DNA of 64,000 nucleotides from Crotophaga sulcirostris (GCA_013397455.1 VYZB01000117.1:375060-439059); one strand, 5' to 3'. Positions 12,605 to 26,044 are shown, numbered from the stretch's first letter. Numbers and translations: made by a program. The notes: generated by a model from the sequence alone, not told the origin.

Positions 12605-13352
12605 ATCGTGAGCATTGATCACAAAATGATAGAATTCTCAGTTCTAGGAGTAAAGAGAGGGGTCAGCAGAACTGCCACCTTGGACACCTGGAGGGCAAAT
12701 TTCAAACTCTTTAGAAGACTGCTTGATAAAGTTCAATGGGAGGCAGTTCTGGATGACAAAGGAGCCCAAGAGGGCTGGAGGTTCCTCAAGAAGGAAATCC
12801 TGGTGACTCAAGAGCAGGCCATCCCCATGTGTCGTAAAATGAATCAGTGGGGAAGAAAACTAGCTTGGCTTAGCAGAGAGCTCCTCACTACAAGAAGGAC
12901 ACTGAGGTGCTGGAGCGCGTCCAGAGAAGGGCAACGAGGCTGGTGAAGGGGTTGGAGAACAAGTCTTATGAGGAGCAGTTGAGGGAAATGGGACTGTTTA
13001 GCTTAGTGAAGAGGAGGCTGAGAGGAGACCTCATCACTGTCTGCAACCACCTGAAAGGAGGTGGGTGTTGGTCTCTTCTGCCAAGCGACAGGCGATAGGA
13101 TGAGAGGAAATGGCCATAAGTTGTACCAGGAGAGGTTCATACTAGACATTAGGAAAAATTTCTTCACTGAAAGAGTGGTCAGGCACTGAAAGAGGCTGCC
13201 CAGGGAGCTGGTTGAGTCACCATCCCTACAGGTGTTTAAAAGATGGGTAGATCAGTTCCTCAGGGATAGGGTTTAATTAGTGGACAGGTACAGTTGGACT
13301 TGATGATCTCAGAGGTCTTTTCCAACTATATGATTCTGTGATTCTATGATCT
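12605..13352 (+). mobile_element. CR1 LINE, internally deleted
   Basis: A CR1 copy in plus orientation that carries two parts of ORF2 that are normally about 1.3 kb or more apart. The first part (12608 to about 12895) is the segment after the endonuclease, with residues such as SIDHKMIEFSVLG and the linker ending WLSRELL. The second part begins near 12898 with [20 protein letters not shown], the segment after the reverse transcriptase. The polymerase region between them is absent. The 3' end continues through the conserved RLPRELVESPSLQVFKR-like region (about 13195-13245, with one stop at RH*K) and the 3' region cagttggacttgatgatctc. It ends in an attctgtgattctatgat octamer tail at about 13352. 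The copy is dead. Confidence 0.9.
12608..13098 (+). pseudogene. CR1 ORF2 remnant lacking reverse transcriptase
   Basis: CR1 ORF2 normally encodes an apurinic-like endonuclease followed by a reverse transcriptase used for target-primed retrotransposition. Here one open frame covers the post-endonuclease linker (12608-12946), and an overlapping frame (12907-13098) covers the C-terminal region with [20 protein letters not shown]. The change of frame falls at the deletion joint near 12895-12905. None of the polymerase motifs, such as the DD-containing catalytic box, are present. No activity can be expected. Confidence 0.85.
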
Positions 13353-14507
13353 TTCTTTCAGTTTTCCCTTATTTTATCTATCTTCCTTGTATTTATCTTT
13401 TATTATTATTTTTCTTCTTAATTCTTTTTTTTTCTCCCATACAAGAGTACTGGACATGCTTCTTTTCATTCATGATCTGCTCCTCTGACATCCTCTGTAG
13501 TTCTGAGTTTTATCCTGATATCTACATTCCTTTTTTATTATTTTCTTGTACTACCTCTCTCTGTGACAGCAGTTTATGTGACTGCACTACATAACCATAT
13601 CTCTTAACGTAGCTTCCCTGATCAGGTTGTAGTTTGTGCACAGTGCAGAAATCAAAGAGTTCATTGTTTGATTTACAGATCAGTCCTGAGTCTTCATGAA
13701 GAAATATGTTTATCACTCATGTTTTCCTGACTTTTCTACCCAAGATTTAGTTTGTTGTAAACCAATCTCTATACCTCAATGCTGAAGTATTAATTTGGGG
13801 TATAAAGCATTACTAAATACAGACAGAGACAGAAAGTTTTATTAAAACTTCCTTTCAAAACGTGTTTTTCATTTTTTAATTTTAATTTTTGAATTTTTCC
13901 TATTAAAATATGCATGTGTTATAATTATTAAAAAACCCCAAAATTCAGAATTTTTATTTGGTTTTCTATTCAACTTGAGGTTTTTAAACCATCTTTCTAT
14001 TCAAAATTTAAAAGAGTTGAGGATGTTTTCTGCTGTTGGGTTTTAATCCCTGAAGTGTGTGTCTGTGAACTGGAGTGCAGGAAGCATGCCTTAAATTGGG
14101 TTGTTTAGGAGAAGAAAACCCCAAACATATATTGGCTTTGGACCTGCAGCTTCCATTCCTTTCTGTAATGCTGATTATCTACATGAATGTCAGCTGCTGA
14201 AAAGTCTTCTTATAGTGCCCTTCAATTTTTGTAATTTTAAATTCAGAAATAAGGTTGAAGTGGCAAAGCTTACCAAAAGAAATATTTTAGTTCTGGCAGA
14301 ATGCCCCAAGGAAGCAGGAACACTTTGCTTCTGTGAAATTACTTATTCCAAGTACTCTTTAGAGATGATCACATCCCAGAACAGTCTTTCTTATGAAACT
14401 GTAATTTGGTTCCTGTACTTCAGTCCTCCTTGTCCAAACATCTCATTACACTAACTTCTGCCTAGCTTTTGTTGGTTTTTCTGTTAATATTTTTCATTTT
14501 GAAATTC
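13353..14507. other. Unique sequence between CR1 and LTR
   Basis: It starts with a pyrimidine-rich stretch (13353-13440), followed by AT-rich sequence. The open frame 14101-14454 (+, 117 codons) has no recognisable domain and abuts nothing gene-like, so I regard it as chance. Confidence 0.5.
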
Positions 14508-15062
14508 TGAGGTTTGGCTGGGATAAGGTTAATTGTCTTCCTAGCAGCTGTTACAATGCTATGTTTTGGATTTAGTATGAGAATAATGTTGATAACACGC
14601 TGATGTTTTCGTTTGTTGCTAAGTAGTGCTTATACTAATTCGAGGACTTTTCAGATGCCCCAAGCAATACCAGTGGGGAAATGCACAAGAATCTCGGAGA
14701 CAGCATAGCTAGGACAGTTGACTCAAGCTAGCCAGAAGGATATTCCATACTATATAATGTCATTTTTTATATAAACCGTGATGTTGGCTGGTGATGGTTA
14801 TTGCTGCTCAGGGATTGCCTGGGCATCGATTGTTGGATGATGAACAATTGTATTGTGCATCACTTGTTTTGTATATTTTATTATTATTATAATTATCATC
14901 ATCAATATCTCTCCCTTTTGCTGTCCTATTAAACTGTCTTTATCTCAACCCAGGGTCTTCTTGCTATTTTTTCGCATTCTCTCCCGAGTGCACTTTGCAG
15001 TGGAGAGAAGGGAGTGAGCAGACACATAATGTTTAGTTGCTGGCTGGGATTAGACCACAACA
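14508..15062 (+). mobile_element. Solo LTR of an avian endogenous retrovirus
   Basis: A 555-bp unit starting tgaggtttggctgggataag and ending gattagaccacaaca, with terminal TG...CA as in retroviral LTRs. The internal order fits a promoter-polyadenylation unit read on the plus strand: TATATAAA at 14768-14775, ATTAAA at 14928-14933 followed by a T-rich stretch, and a G-rich 3' part. The sequence type (gctgggataaggttaat start, cctattaaactgtctttatctcaaccc near the 3' end) is one I know as a common bird LTR, though I will not name a family without a library search. There is no matching internal sequence or second LTR nearby, so this is a solo LTR. The flanks (aattc before, gttat after) do not form a target-site duplication, consistent with age or a slightly different true boundary. 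Confidence 0.82.
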
Positions 15063-18000
15063 GTTATACATGAAGTGTGCTGAGGTGGGTTAGTGGGCTG
15101 TGCGGAAAACAATAGGTGCAAGCTCATGGGATGCTGTGAGCTAATTTCTACTTTTATTGACTGATTTCTAGTTGCAATTGTGATTCCTTTTGGCTGGATA
15201 TCAACCTTCAGAGGAGCCTGACAACACAAGATATCAAATGCTTATGTAATACTAGGCAATAGAAATTTTGGGACACATCTCCTAGAACATGACCTAGGAT
15301 ACAGAGACCTTTTAAAAATAGGGTTTCTTTTCAGATGCCCATATTTTGAGAATTGCACACTAAGTAATCATATTTTTTTTTCAGAAGGAATCTACTGTAT
15401 GTTACCTGCCTTCAACAGCATCGGTCAATATCAAACACAGCAGATATTCATAAAGGAGCAGACCTCAACTGAAGGATGATAAACCAGTCTAGCTTATCTA
15501 GGCAATGCCAGTCATACGAAATTGTTCATGTCTGCCTTCTAAGACAACATTTCTAAGATAAGGACAGGTAAATATTTTCATAAATTATACAGTTTGCTTT
15601 TATCAGTTACTTGAAGGTAGCTCTGAAAGGCTTCAGGCATGTAGAAAACCTTCTAGACTGTCAAAATACATTTCCTTTCCTAAAAAAAACAACCAATCAA
15701 CCAAACAAACAAAACTATGCTGATTTACAGAGGCTGAAAAGAAACTTGTTGGTAAACACTACATTGAGCAATAAACCCCTTGTCCTGAAGTACCAACTGA
15801 TCACTTACCAATGGCAGCTTGAAGAGCAAAGAGAGCAAATTTTTTTCATAATTTTTGTATTTCCTGATGTTTTTAAATTGAAGTAGTTATTAATGTAGCC
15901 CTTCTCTTTACAGTAATAATAGCTGCCTTATCATTGTCCCCTGTGGCTGGTCTCAAAGAACTTCTACTTATCCACTGCATGTGGAAAACCAAATTATTAT
16001 GTAATTAAACATGAAGGTATTTGGTACCACATAATTTTTAGACCCTCGTGAGCAATTTCCTCTGAGTAAAATCTGTGTTTTATTAACGCTGTTGCTCAAA
16101 TGCTTCAAGCAAGGTTTCTGCTAATGAAAGTTTCACAGAGATGGTACAGAAACCTTTTATAACCTCAGGTTAGTGAGTACCTCAGAAGCACTTTCTTCTG
16201 CATTAAAAAGACTCTTGATGACAAACACAGATTCATAGAAAGAGATCTGGATGCTTGTCAGATGGTGTGGTGCTGACCACAGACCTCTCTGTGCTGTTTT
16301 GTATAATCTTTTTGATGCACTTGGAAAAACACCTTCTCTCCCTTATTTGGGCTGTTATCTGATCCAATGGAACAACACCTTTGCAGGGAGAATTCCCATT
16401 GTATAGAAGCAGTCATCCAAGGTGACAAGGAAACCTCTCAACTTGCCTGAAACTGCTATAATCCAGAAAGAAACTCCCTTAATATCTGAAGAAGGAGACT
16501 GACAACCAATCATCATGATCAGGCACACTGGGTAAAGGATACCCATTGTTACAACACAGTGGTCCAGAGCACTTGAGTACTCCCTCAGTACTCTTCGTGT
16601 CCTGTCTGGGAAGAGACCTCATCATTGCCTGAGATTGACCATCAGTAATGCCCCCCATGGACACTTGATATCTGGATCAAAGCCCATGTGACGTAGTCTG
16701 ATGTACCTAATGGAAATTTCCACTAGTATTAGAACTTCCAAGTGCAGCCAAAGTGAATATTAAAACATCAAAATGAATATTCAAACATCTGACTAAAGTA
16801 ATTCTTCTCAAACCCCTTTAAGTATGTAATTATATAGAAGTCCCTTTGAGTTCTGGATTAGAGCAGGCTGTGAGTTGGGACTCCTCTCAGGTGCAATACG
16901 TGATCTGATTTTCTAACATAGCAAATGAAAAGTCCTTAAGAAAAGTCATCTCCCTGTTGGGAATGCTGCTGCATTGAATGTGAGTACTCTCATCTGTCTC
17001 AGGAGGGAAATTTTCTGGTTAGTCTCTCTCTACCTGTGGTGATCCGTACTTCTCCTATGCTTAAATATTGATATATCTTTGTGTACACATATGTCTCTAT
17101 ATCTGTGTGCTTGCACACATACTTCTTACACTGTCTAGTAAATAGGAATGAATCTTGTTATTTTGAAATCTGATTAAGTCAGTGATTAATTTGATTATAG
17201 CATCTATGTATTTAATCAGTTTTAATTATTTTGTAATCAATTGATAATTAAATATTAATAGAAAATTTGTAATCTTGCCTTAATAAATTCTAAAATGCCA
17301 ATCAAACAAAGTTTTGTAAATTCCTATCTGTGACAGAAGGTCATGACTTGTGTATGGCTCTAGAAATTTGCCAAATCTTTGTGTATGGCTAGGGGTCAAA
17401 AAGAGTGCATGCTCCTTGTCAAAGAAGATGAACTGAAAAGACTTCTCCAACAAGAATTTCTATACCATAATAGACATTTGAATCACCATACTGGGTGCTT
17501 AGAACTGCTTCCCATCAAACTGCTGGAAACTACTTAAATTAACTGAACATTTTGGGCAGCCAGACTTTTTAGTTAGTAGTTAACCAGCCAAACCAGGGGT
17601 GTTGTAATATCCATTCAGTAATAAGTACACCTATGAATTGCAACAAAAACACATATTTGTCCCTAATTCTAAGCTGTAGAGAGAAGGAGATTTATGCTGG
17701 TTTTCAGAACTTTACAATGAGAGTCACGGTCATTGTTCTTATTTTAATTTTTATATATTTTCATCTCTCTCCTGTGTTCTCTGACCAATTCTTCTGTCAT
17801 CATGGTTTCAACATAAGACAAACACATCATTCACTTTAATCTGTGTAATCTCAACCTGGTAGTTTTGTATCCTTTAAAAAAAACCAAAACCACAGAAAAC
17901 CACTTCTTTCCTCCAAAAAAAAACCAGACCCAAAGAAAACCAAATTAAGTATAATCAGAACAGAAGGTGTAGCATAAATGCACTGATTTTTCTTTATTTC

Positions 18001-21000
18001 TGTTTCCCTGAATATCTTGCCAACAACTTTATGAGGCTTTGCGTATATCGGGGGAATGTAATGGAATATCACAGGCTGGTTTCCCAGCCACTTCCAACCA
18101 GTAAAGTGTCATAGGTTGAACTACACTTATCATAAGTGTTGCAGAGAAATCTTCATGGCCTCTGATCAGAATGATAACCTGCTTAACGTCACAATATGAT
18201 TAAATTTTACAAAATTGTCTTATTGTTTAGCCTAAAATGGAGAAACATGTCTGTACAGAAGCAAAGCCTTCACATAAATCACATTAAACCCAATTGGACA
18301 GAGCAGTCAAGATGATCCACGTAAAGCTTAAAGATAAGGAGCAGAGATGTCTCCAGTGAGGGAGACCAGGTACAACGCAGAAAAGCACCAAAGTTGTGTT
18401 TTAACTTCAAAAGAGGAGTCCCTGTGACTATGGGGACAGCATAGAGATCCTCCTGCCAGACACCCAGCCTCCACAAGACTCACTGGAGGCTCCTCCTTAG
18501 ATCCACCAGTAGACTGCTGAACCTAACAGTAGACAGTAATACAACACAGAAATGAGGACTTACATCCCTCGTAGAGGGACCATCTTTATATGCACATTTG
18601 CATGGACACTCATACGTAAAACTCTGTATACTGTGTCTCAAGGAGACAGTTGTACATGGAGTATATGCAAATCCTTGTGTTATTTTCAATTCTGCAATGC
18701 CTCCACTGCCCTTACCCATTTTTGCCAGAGGGAATTAAAAGTTGCATTATAGAAATTTTGAAGTTGCATTCAGAGCTTGTATTCTGCATCCTGCAACAAG
18801 TGTCATCTGTTCACATTGTGACCCACTAATTTCTCTGCAATTTAAATCAGAGTTGTATCAAAAATATTGGTTTTCTTAAAGCCTGTATTTTTTATCTGAG
18901 AAAAGGGAAAATCGTTATTGGATTCTAAAGCCTTATGTTGTTAATGACCTTTGTAGTCTTTAAAACAAGGAAACAAAGGGCAAGTCCTGTCTCCAGGGAG
19001 CAGAACAGAGGATGCCTTTTCTGAGGCAGGTGGCATCTCAGTACAAAATGAGATTTTATAGATCACCTTTGTCTATTGAAAAAGACAATGACTTTGTGCT
19101 TTTAATAGAACAATAGATGAAGGTCATCAAATACACACCCTAACATGTGAAGTCTTATTGTCAATCATCAAGTATCTTTTCTGGAGAGCTTTTATTAATG
19201 CCCAAGTTGAAAAACAAGAGAAAATGCCACTTAATTTCAGTAGTTGGCATAATTTTGCATACACTGCCCACTCCCTCATCTCCAGCACACTTTATGCAGT
19301 AATCTGTCATCCTAAAACTTTCAGAGGTCTCATATGTTGTTGATGTGGGTGGCAATTTCTGTAATATGTGAATACTTAATATTTAGCAACTGAAGTGACA
19401 ATCATTTTAACAATTGTAGTGGATAACAGAAACAAACAAATCCAACCAAAATCAACCAAGAGAAAACTCATAAATTTACCCTTTTTTTCTTTTTTTTTTT
19501 ATTTCACTCCAGTGTAACACAGAAGCTCAAGGTCCTCAGATGATGCAGATGAATGCAGTCCCACTGAACTCGGTGAAGCTCTGCTTACTCACACCAACTA
19601 GTTACAGCAAACAGGTTTAAAGATGTAAACAGCCTTGAATGACCCAGAACTGACTTCCATTGTTCAACTCAACCATCCAACTGCTGTCAAGGGATGTCTC
19701 AGAGCTCTGAAAGCCAGCAGGCAGCATGAGACCTAATAGGAGAAACTCTTCTGCTGTATTTCCTAAGATTAATACAAGGACTATCTTGCTTTTGGGACAA
19801 AAGTATGCTGCAGTCATGCTGCATGTCAAAATAATCACTCCAAGTTAAAAGGAACAGCAGACAAGACTGGCTTATCAGATGTTAATAAAAACTGGCCAAG
19901 GAGGGAAATTTTATGCAGCCCCCAACTGTTTAGGATGATTTGTTATGCACTTGAAATTACTAGCCTCGTGAGAAATTGTGTCCACGTGGACAGTGGACCC
20001 GTGAATGGTGCTGGCTGCCTTAGGGAAATTAAGTTAAAGCCCAGTAAAACACACATGCACACACAAACAGGGAAAGTATAAGGAAAAACAGATAATGTTT
20101 CTCTCCACAAGAAATTTGTAGCAAGCCACAAAGTTGTTAGAAAAAAAAATAATGGAAAGAAGACATTAATTGAAAATACTACCTTTCTCTTTGATTTTAT
20201 GATGTCTGATTCAGTATCTATGCATTTGAAAGATGCACTGCAATGGGTTCTTTAGGCATTGTTAGCCCATCAGTACTTAGTTTTGTGTGGAAAAGTGTTG
20301 AAAGCGCCCAGTGTGAAAGCACTGACAAAATTAGATGTCCTCAGATGGGGCTGAAGGTGCAGCTGAGTGACATGACTGGTAAGTGAGTTTTTGTAATCCA
20401 GATCCTTTCGTGCATCAGGCCCTTTGGTTCCTCTCTGTCCATGCAATACATTATTATCTCTTCAGGCCTTACTTCTGCTATTAGCACATTCTTTATGCAG
20501 CTCATTTTAAAATACATTTAAGATACTTTTTTTTTTTTTTATCCAAGGTTTATCATCCATGGATAATTGATTACAGATGACTAGAAAGACTATTACTGAT
20601 TTAGCTGAAGAAGAGCAAATGAGCAGTTATGATTTCTGAGACTTCAAACTCAAGGATACAATGTCATACGGTGTTGCAATTGTTGTATGAGGACAGGTAC
20701 CTGAAACACAACTTATTTCACATAAACTATAGGTCCACTACATCCTGGTTTTCAAAGATCATGTGTTGCAATGGCCACAATTCACCCAAAGGTATGGGGA
20801 GGTCATTGTTTTAGATTTGGAGTTCAGATACTCCTGTCAGCCAAGAAAGTTTCATCCAGCTCAATCAGATGGCCTGCACCTCTTTATGTACTCACTATTA
20901 AATGTTGGTAGGCTAGGGACCTCAGACTGGATTAGTGATGGAGAAATGAGAACTATTTTAATTGTAATATTTGAATAATAAGAAAATAGAGTGGAATGCA

Positions 21001-24000
21001 AAGTTGTATGAGTACTATACGACCACAAATTAGCAGCATAATCTCGGAGTCCACATCAGTTTTGATGCCTGAGGCATTTTTCTAAACTTGATGCTCTGCA
21101 GAAGTGGTCTTGACTGGAAACAAAATCTTTTGAAACAATATTTTCCCACAGTAAATAAAAATGTATCTTTATCTCCAAATATCCCCTCCAGACCTGAGAT
21201 TTGTTGTCTCACAGGTTTCTGTGTCTAACAATTGTTTGTTCCGCTTACAGCAGGGTACCTATACAGGAAACCGTTATCACTTCCAAAACAGAATCTGAAC
21301 TTGCGAAGCCATCATAGAAGAAAACTAAAGCTCTCACCCTTTTTGTTTTCTGCATCTGATTTGGTTCATATATATTTTTTTCTAAATTTTTTTTAAAAAA
21401 CCCAAAACACCTAAACTTTGCACTACTGACTAGAATTGAGAAAGTGATTAAACTGTAATATTCTAGTAACTGCTGAAATTTCACCCTCCTCATTTACACG
21501 ATAATGAAACATGGAAAATGGAATTAATCACCAGTTTTATTTAGTGAGAATGACAACCCTTTGTGAGGATGATGCAGAGGCAGGAAGGATAGAGAGGAAG
21601 TGGGAAATTCAGGGTTTCCAACTCAAAAGTACACATTCAGAATATTCTGAATTTAAGTTTGAAATAATAATTTTCCTAAGTAATCTGTTCTCTCCCTTTC
21701 TTTTCTCTGCACTGTTACAATTCTCTTTAGCAATCAGGACAAGTAAGTCATGTTCAAATAAGAAACCACGGCCATATGTTCAAAAGCACATAGTTTCTGA
21801 ACACCTTGATGTTTATCCATTCCATAAATCAGATATTAAATGGAGAAATTTTTAATGAAATAAAACACAGTTCTGTCTAACTAAGGTGTATGGGAAAAAT
21901 GAATTAGTTTAAGTCTTGCAATGGGTATTTCTAAATCTTTTCTCCTTATAATTAATGCATTATGACTGCTGAAATAGAAAAAAAAATCAAGACTTGCTCC
22001 TATACTAAACTTTAAGTATTTGGTTTCTTTTATTTTCTTTTAGCAATTGGCTCAGATATTGTGTCAAAATTATATACAATCTTTAATACTGATATACTGA
22101 CAGCTCTGGTTTAATTTATATGGTACCCAATAACAATGGAAAAAATCAGAATATGATTTGGTTCATTTCTTAGTTCCAGAATCAGTTCAGATTCCATGAT
22201 GCACAGTAGTTGGAATGGCATTTTATTAAAACAGTTGTTGAGCCCTGAGGACCCTGACAGTAACAAAGAAGTGAATAAAGAGGTCATGAATTTTTTGTAG
22301 AGATGAAATCAACCTGTAGTGTTCATGAATATTTCATTGAATTTTGAAAGGGAAACCTTGGGAAACACCTTATCAAAGCACCCCTAAGATGAATTGTCAT
22401 GAACACTTACCTACTAGCCTTGAAAAACTAGCATGATCTTGTTTCAAACATATGTATGAGGTCTCTTGTACAATAGTGCCTGAGTCTTGGGTTATTAGAT
22501 ACCTCTTACCTTCAAGTCTCACCTTAGGATTCACTTCAGCCATGAATTCTACTTGACAGTGGAAAGACAGATTAAATTCTTTGGGATTTTTATGATGCTT
22601 GGGTTTAATTCAGTTTTGGTTTGGACAGCTTCCATTTCCTAAGGTATCCACATTCACAACCAGCTAAAACATAAGTTCTATGGATGACCTGCACCCAGAG
22701 AAACAGATGGGGTCAAATAGGAGATTGTAGGTCATCTGAAATACAACAAATAAGGTGTAGTCTATATAACCAAAATTATCTGGAAAGCAATCTGGAGCAG
22801 AAGCCTGTATCCGTTCAACTGTGTAGCTCTCCATACAGCAGCTTACCTGTTTATTACACTATTAAGTGCTGCTAGACTATCATCTTCTTCAGCTCTATCC
22901 AACAGTTTCTATATCTTACACTCTAAGGTCTGAATGAATTTCACTGAATCTTGCCTACTAAACTGAAGATCTCAGCTACAAAACTGAGGCACTTTGTACC
23001 TTAGGACCTCTCAGTAGAAAAATAAGAAAGAAAGCCACCTCCACAGACTGAAAGAACTCACATAATCCCTGTATCACTTACTGTTGGTGTTCCTTGTTCT
23101 CTCACTGACTGCTGAAGAAGCCTGAAATTTAGCATGAATGTGTATAAGCACCATGCATCCAAGCCTCAAATCTTTGGTGCAAGTTTTTCCTTCATTTTAC
23201 ATATAGAGAGGTTTACTCACAGAAGGGCTTTGATTCATGATTGAGCTGTTTGTATTCTGGGTCATTAACAGAAACAATAATCATTCTGATCTTTATCATC
23301 TAATTTGGGGTAGCTCTTGGGGACAATGAGGTCTACCCCCATCAAAGCCTTCTTAATATGCATACTTGGCACTCTGGCTTAATAATCACGTGTGACAAGT
23401 TTCCAAAACTGTATTTAGCTTTTTTATTTTCACTAAAGATTTAATGTACTGTGGAGTTCTGAAGCACAAGTGGTAGCACCTCTGTGCCTGGGTGGTGCTC
23501 AGATTAACCTGTTTAGGGGCTGACTGAAACCCATCCCAAAGAAGTCTGTTTTTTGAACAATCTGAGCACTACAATATATAGAAAGTATCAGAAAATTAAC
23601 AAAAGTTGTCAATGGTGATTTTCCTGGTTATTTCTAAACTCGCCTGCATCAAATAAATCTTTATCAACTTGGGCTAAATGTGAAAAAGGAAATGCAGGAG
23701 AAAATTACAAGGTTCCAAAACCCTGAGGGTCCTGTGAAATTGTTCAGGAAGCATTTGATAACTATTTGCCATACAAATGTGTACTTCAGTGGCAGTTGGG
23801 TTTTTTGTACAATATCTTTTATTCGATGTTGTTCTCTAAAACCTCTGTTACATTTTATAAATGTATGCATGTAAGATTTTCTTCAGAGATCCTTAACAGC
23901 AAAAGAAGCATTGAAACTGCTGCTGGTCTAAGGCATTGCACAGGAATCATATTTGAATGTATTTAAATCCACTATATGTTGTATTATGACCCCTTTAGTG

Positions 24001-26044
24001 CTATGGGTCTTAATCATATAAATTGAAATACAAGAAAAAATAAAAAAAAATCAGCAAGAAATCACAGTAATCTCAGTTTGGTGATTCAATTACAAAAAAA
24101 AAAAAAAAAAAAAAAGAAAAAGTGAGAAGGCAGGGAAAGGGAAAGGTAGAGCTGGGAGTTCTGCATTCTCCCCCGCTGAGCTGCTCTACAGTCTTACAAC
24201 AAGTGGGACAAGGGAAAACTACATCGTCAGGCTTTGCAGAACTACAGCATCTCTTCTTTTGCCTTATGAAGCTGCAAGACAGGAAGGTTTCATATCTTTT
24301 TCAAAGAAAAATAGTTGTCCTTACCAGGCTGAAGACAGCTTGGAGGTACCTAGGCCACTCGAATCACCCATTCTGCGGGATGGAGGAGCTCAGTGGGATA
24401 CCTGATGTTAATGATACTTCTTTAATAAAATGTAAATGAAACCAAAAGAAAATAAAACTATAAAGGATCATAAATCCTCATGTTTACCTCAGTAAAAAAA
24501 CACTTCTAATTGTTGCATTTTTTTGCAGTTATACTCAACCATGAGAAATATATGTTCAGAACGAGGCTTAAAGATCTATGTTCTCCCCTACTGTGCTACC
24601 CACATCAACAGATGAAAACAAGATTGCTTTTGGGTCTTCAGAGTTCCTTGCTGCAGCTGCCTGTTAAAAAGAAAACAAAGTCAGAAACTCACTTTTTATT
24701 TAGACACATACATGACCTGGATTTCATAGCAATTTCACCAGCAACAGTCAGACCGTTCAGAAATGAGGATAAAAATAAAATTATGCACTAAATTTATTTC
24801 TACCGTCAAAGACTAAAGAGCAACATGTTTCCTGTTTAGCTGAGGTACGTCAAAAAAGATTGCATTAAATAAGCATATTTTTACTAGTTTCTGCATGCAT
24901 ACAAGTTGTTAGACAGCTGGAAAGGGTGGCCAAATAAGAGAAAGGATGATATAAGCAAGAGATTCGATTGCCACTGAAACAGAAATGAAGATATTTTCAT
25001 GTTTTCGGTAAATCCATGCTTTATCTGTGAAGGCCTGACCAAGTTCAAGAGTATACTACTATATAGCTGACCAAAACCCAAAATTAGTTTTAGACAGGTT
25101 ATAGTCAGAATGTCTCAACTTCCCTTTCTATTGTTTTTCTTCTTTTCACCAGTGAAAATTGTTCCACTGCTTTGTATTATTTTTTTAGTGCTCCCCAATA
25201 AGAGGTCATTAATTTCTCCTTTGAGCTCCATCAACTCACGAAACCACTGGTCTGCATGATGTAATGTCCTAATAAGGTTTGTTTTATTTTCCTTACATCC
25301 AGTTCTAATAAAGTCTGAAATGCTTAAGCCACTCAAAGTGATACTGCCAAGACATGAAAACCAATAAGTGCTCAAAAGAAATTTTTCAGTGAAAGGAAAG
25401 GATGCTGGTACCCATTCCCAAGCACTAAGCTTCAGATAAAAGCTGAAATTGTGTACTCTAGTTGTGTGCTGCCTGCAGGTGCTCAACAAGGGATAAATTT
25501 AATGTACCTAAATACTCTCTATATCACTGAAACATCTAACAAATCCTGTCCTGTTCCAACAAACAGCCCCGAGAAAAAAAGCATCACAGGCAAAGTGCTT
25601 CAGTTTTAAATGGCTTAGCCCCTGGGACAACAGATAATCTGCTAGTGTGTTGCTTTGAGGAATAATCATTTCTCCAGTATTTTGTCCAAGTCTCTAGAAG
25701 GAGATCTGTCACAGGAAACAGCCAGTATGCAACAGGAAAAGCTGTGCTCTGTGACACATGAAGTCCTTCCTTTCCATTGATAACTCCTCATCTCACCTAT
25801 GTCTACTTTTTGATATCTTGCTTCCGTTTTCCATCAAGTTACTTCACTGCCTCCAGGGACCTGTTGATCACAGAGGGTCCTCTCCCAGGATAAAGTGTGA
25901 TTCCACAGGCATGAAAGTATGAAAAAAAATTTCTATTGCCTGCTTCTTGCTGTCTAGGTCCTGATTTTGTCAATTTGGTGCAGGAAACAACATAGCCAGG
26001 TGGGAGCAGTTATAGAAGAAGCTATTAGCATTGGAAGGTGGATG
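15063..26044. other. Long unique AT-rich stretch, no confirmed gene
   Basis: About 11 kb without a recognisable dispersed repeat. It contains A/C-only tracts (15682-15715, 17876-17944, 19432-19465), a homeodomain-core-rich AT block (17140-17290), a T run near 20528-20540, a 22-base A run (24094-24115) and one weak exon-like interval (20215-20378). Open frames such as 21511-21855 (+) and 25115-25489 (-) have no domain I recognise. Confidence 0.5.
24094..24120 (+). repeat. Poly(A) run
   Basis: Twenty-two A residues followed by gaaaa. I looked upstream for a processed pseudogene or SINE that the run could terminate and saw none, so it is listed as a simple repeat only. Confidence 0.9.

Noticed and set aside
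14101..14454. 117-codon plus-strand open frame
   Set aside because: No domain or codon pattern I recognise, no splice or promoter context, and similar lengths occur in many places in this window by chance.
9880..15062. The two LTR-like pieces as the ends of one provirus
   Set aside because: They are far too different from each other, one is internally deleted, and the DNA between them includes a CR1 and unique sequence rather than retroviral genes.
21511..21855. 114-codon plus-strand open frame
   Set aside because: The translation mixes charged and hydrophobic runs with no known motif; no neighbouring exon-like intervals.
22508..22543. Minus-strand ATG with a short open segment running into a gtaagag donor
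   Set aside because: Only 34 bases of possible coding sequence and no supporting partner exon; donor-like sites of this quality are expected by chance in 64 kb.
23660..24120. Processed pseudogene ending in the 22-base A run
   Set aside because: No gene-like sequence, AATAAA at suitable spacing or flanking direct repeat could be identified upstream.
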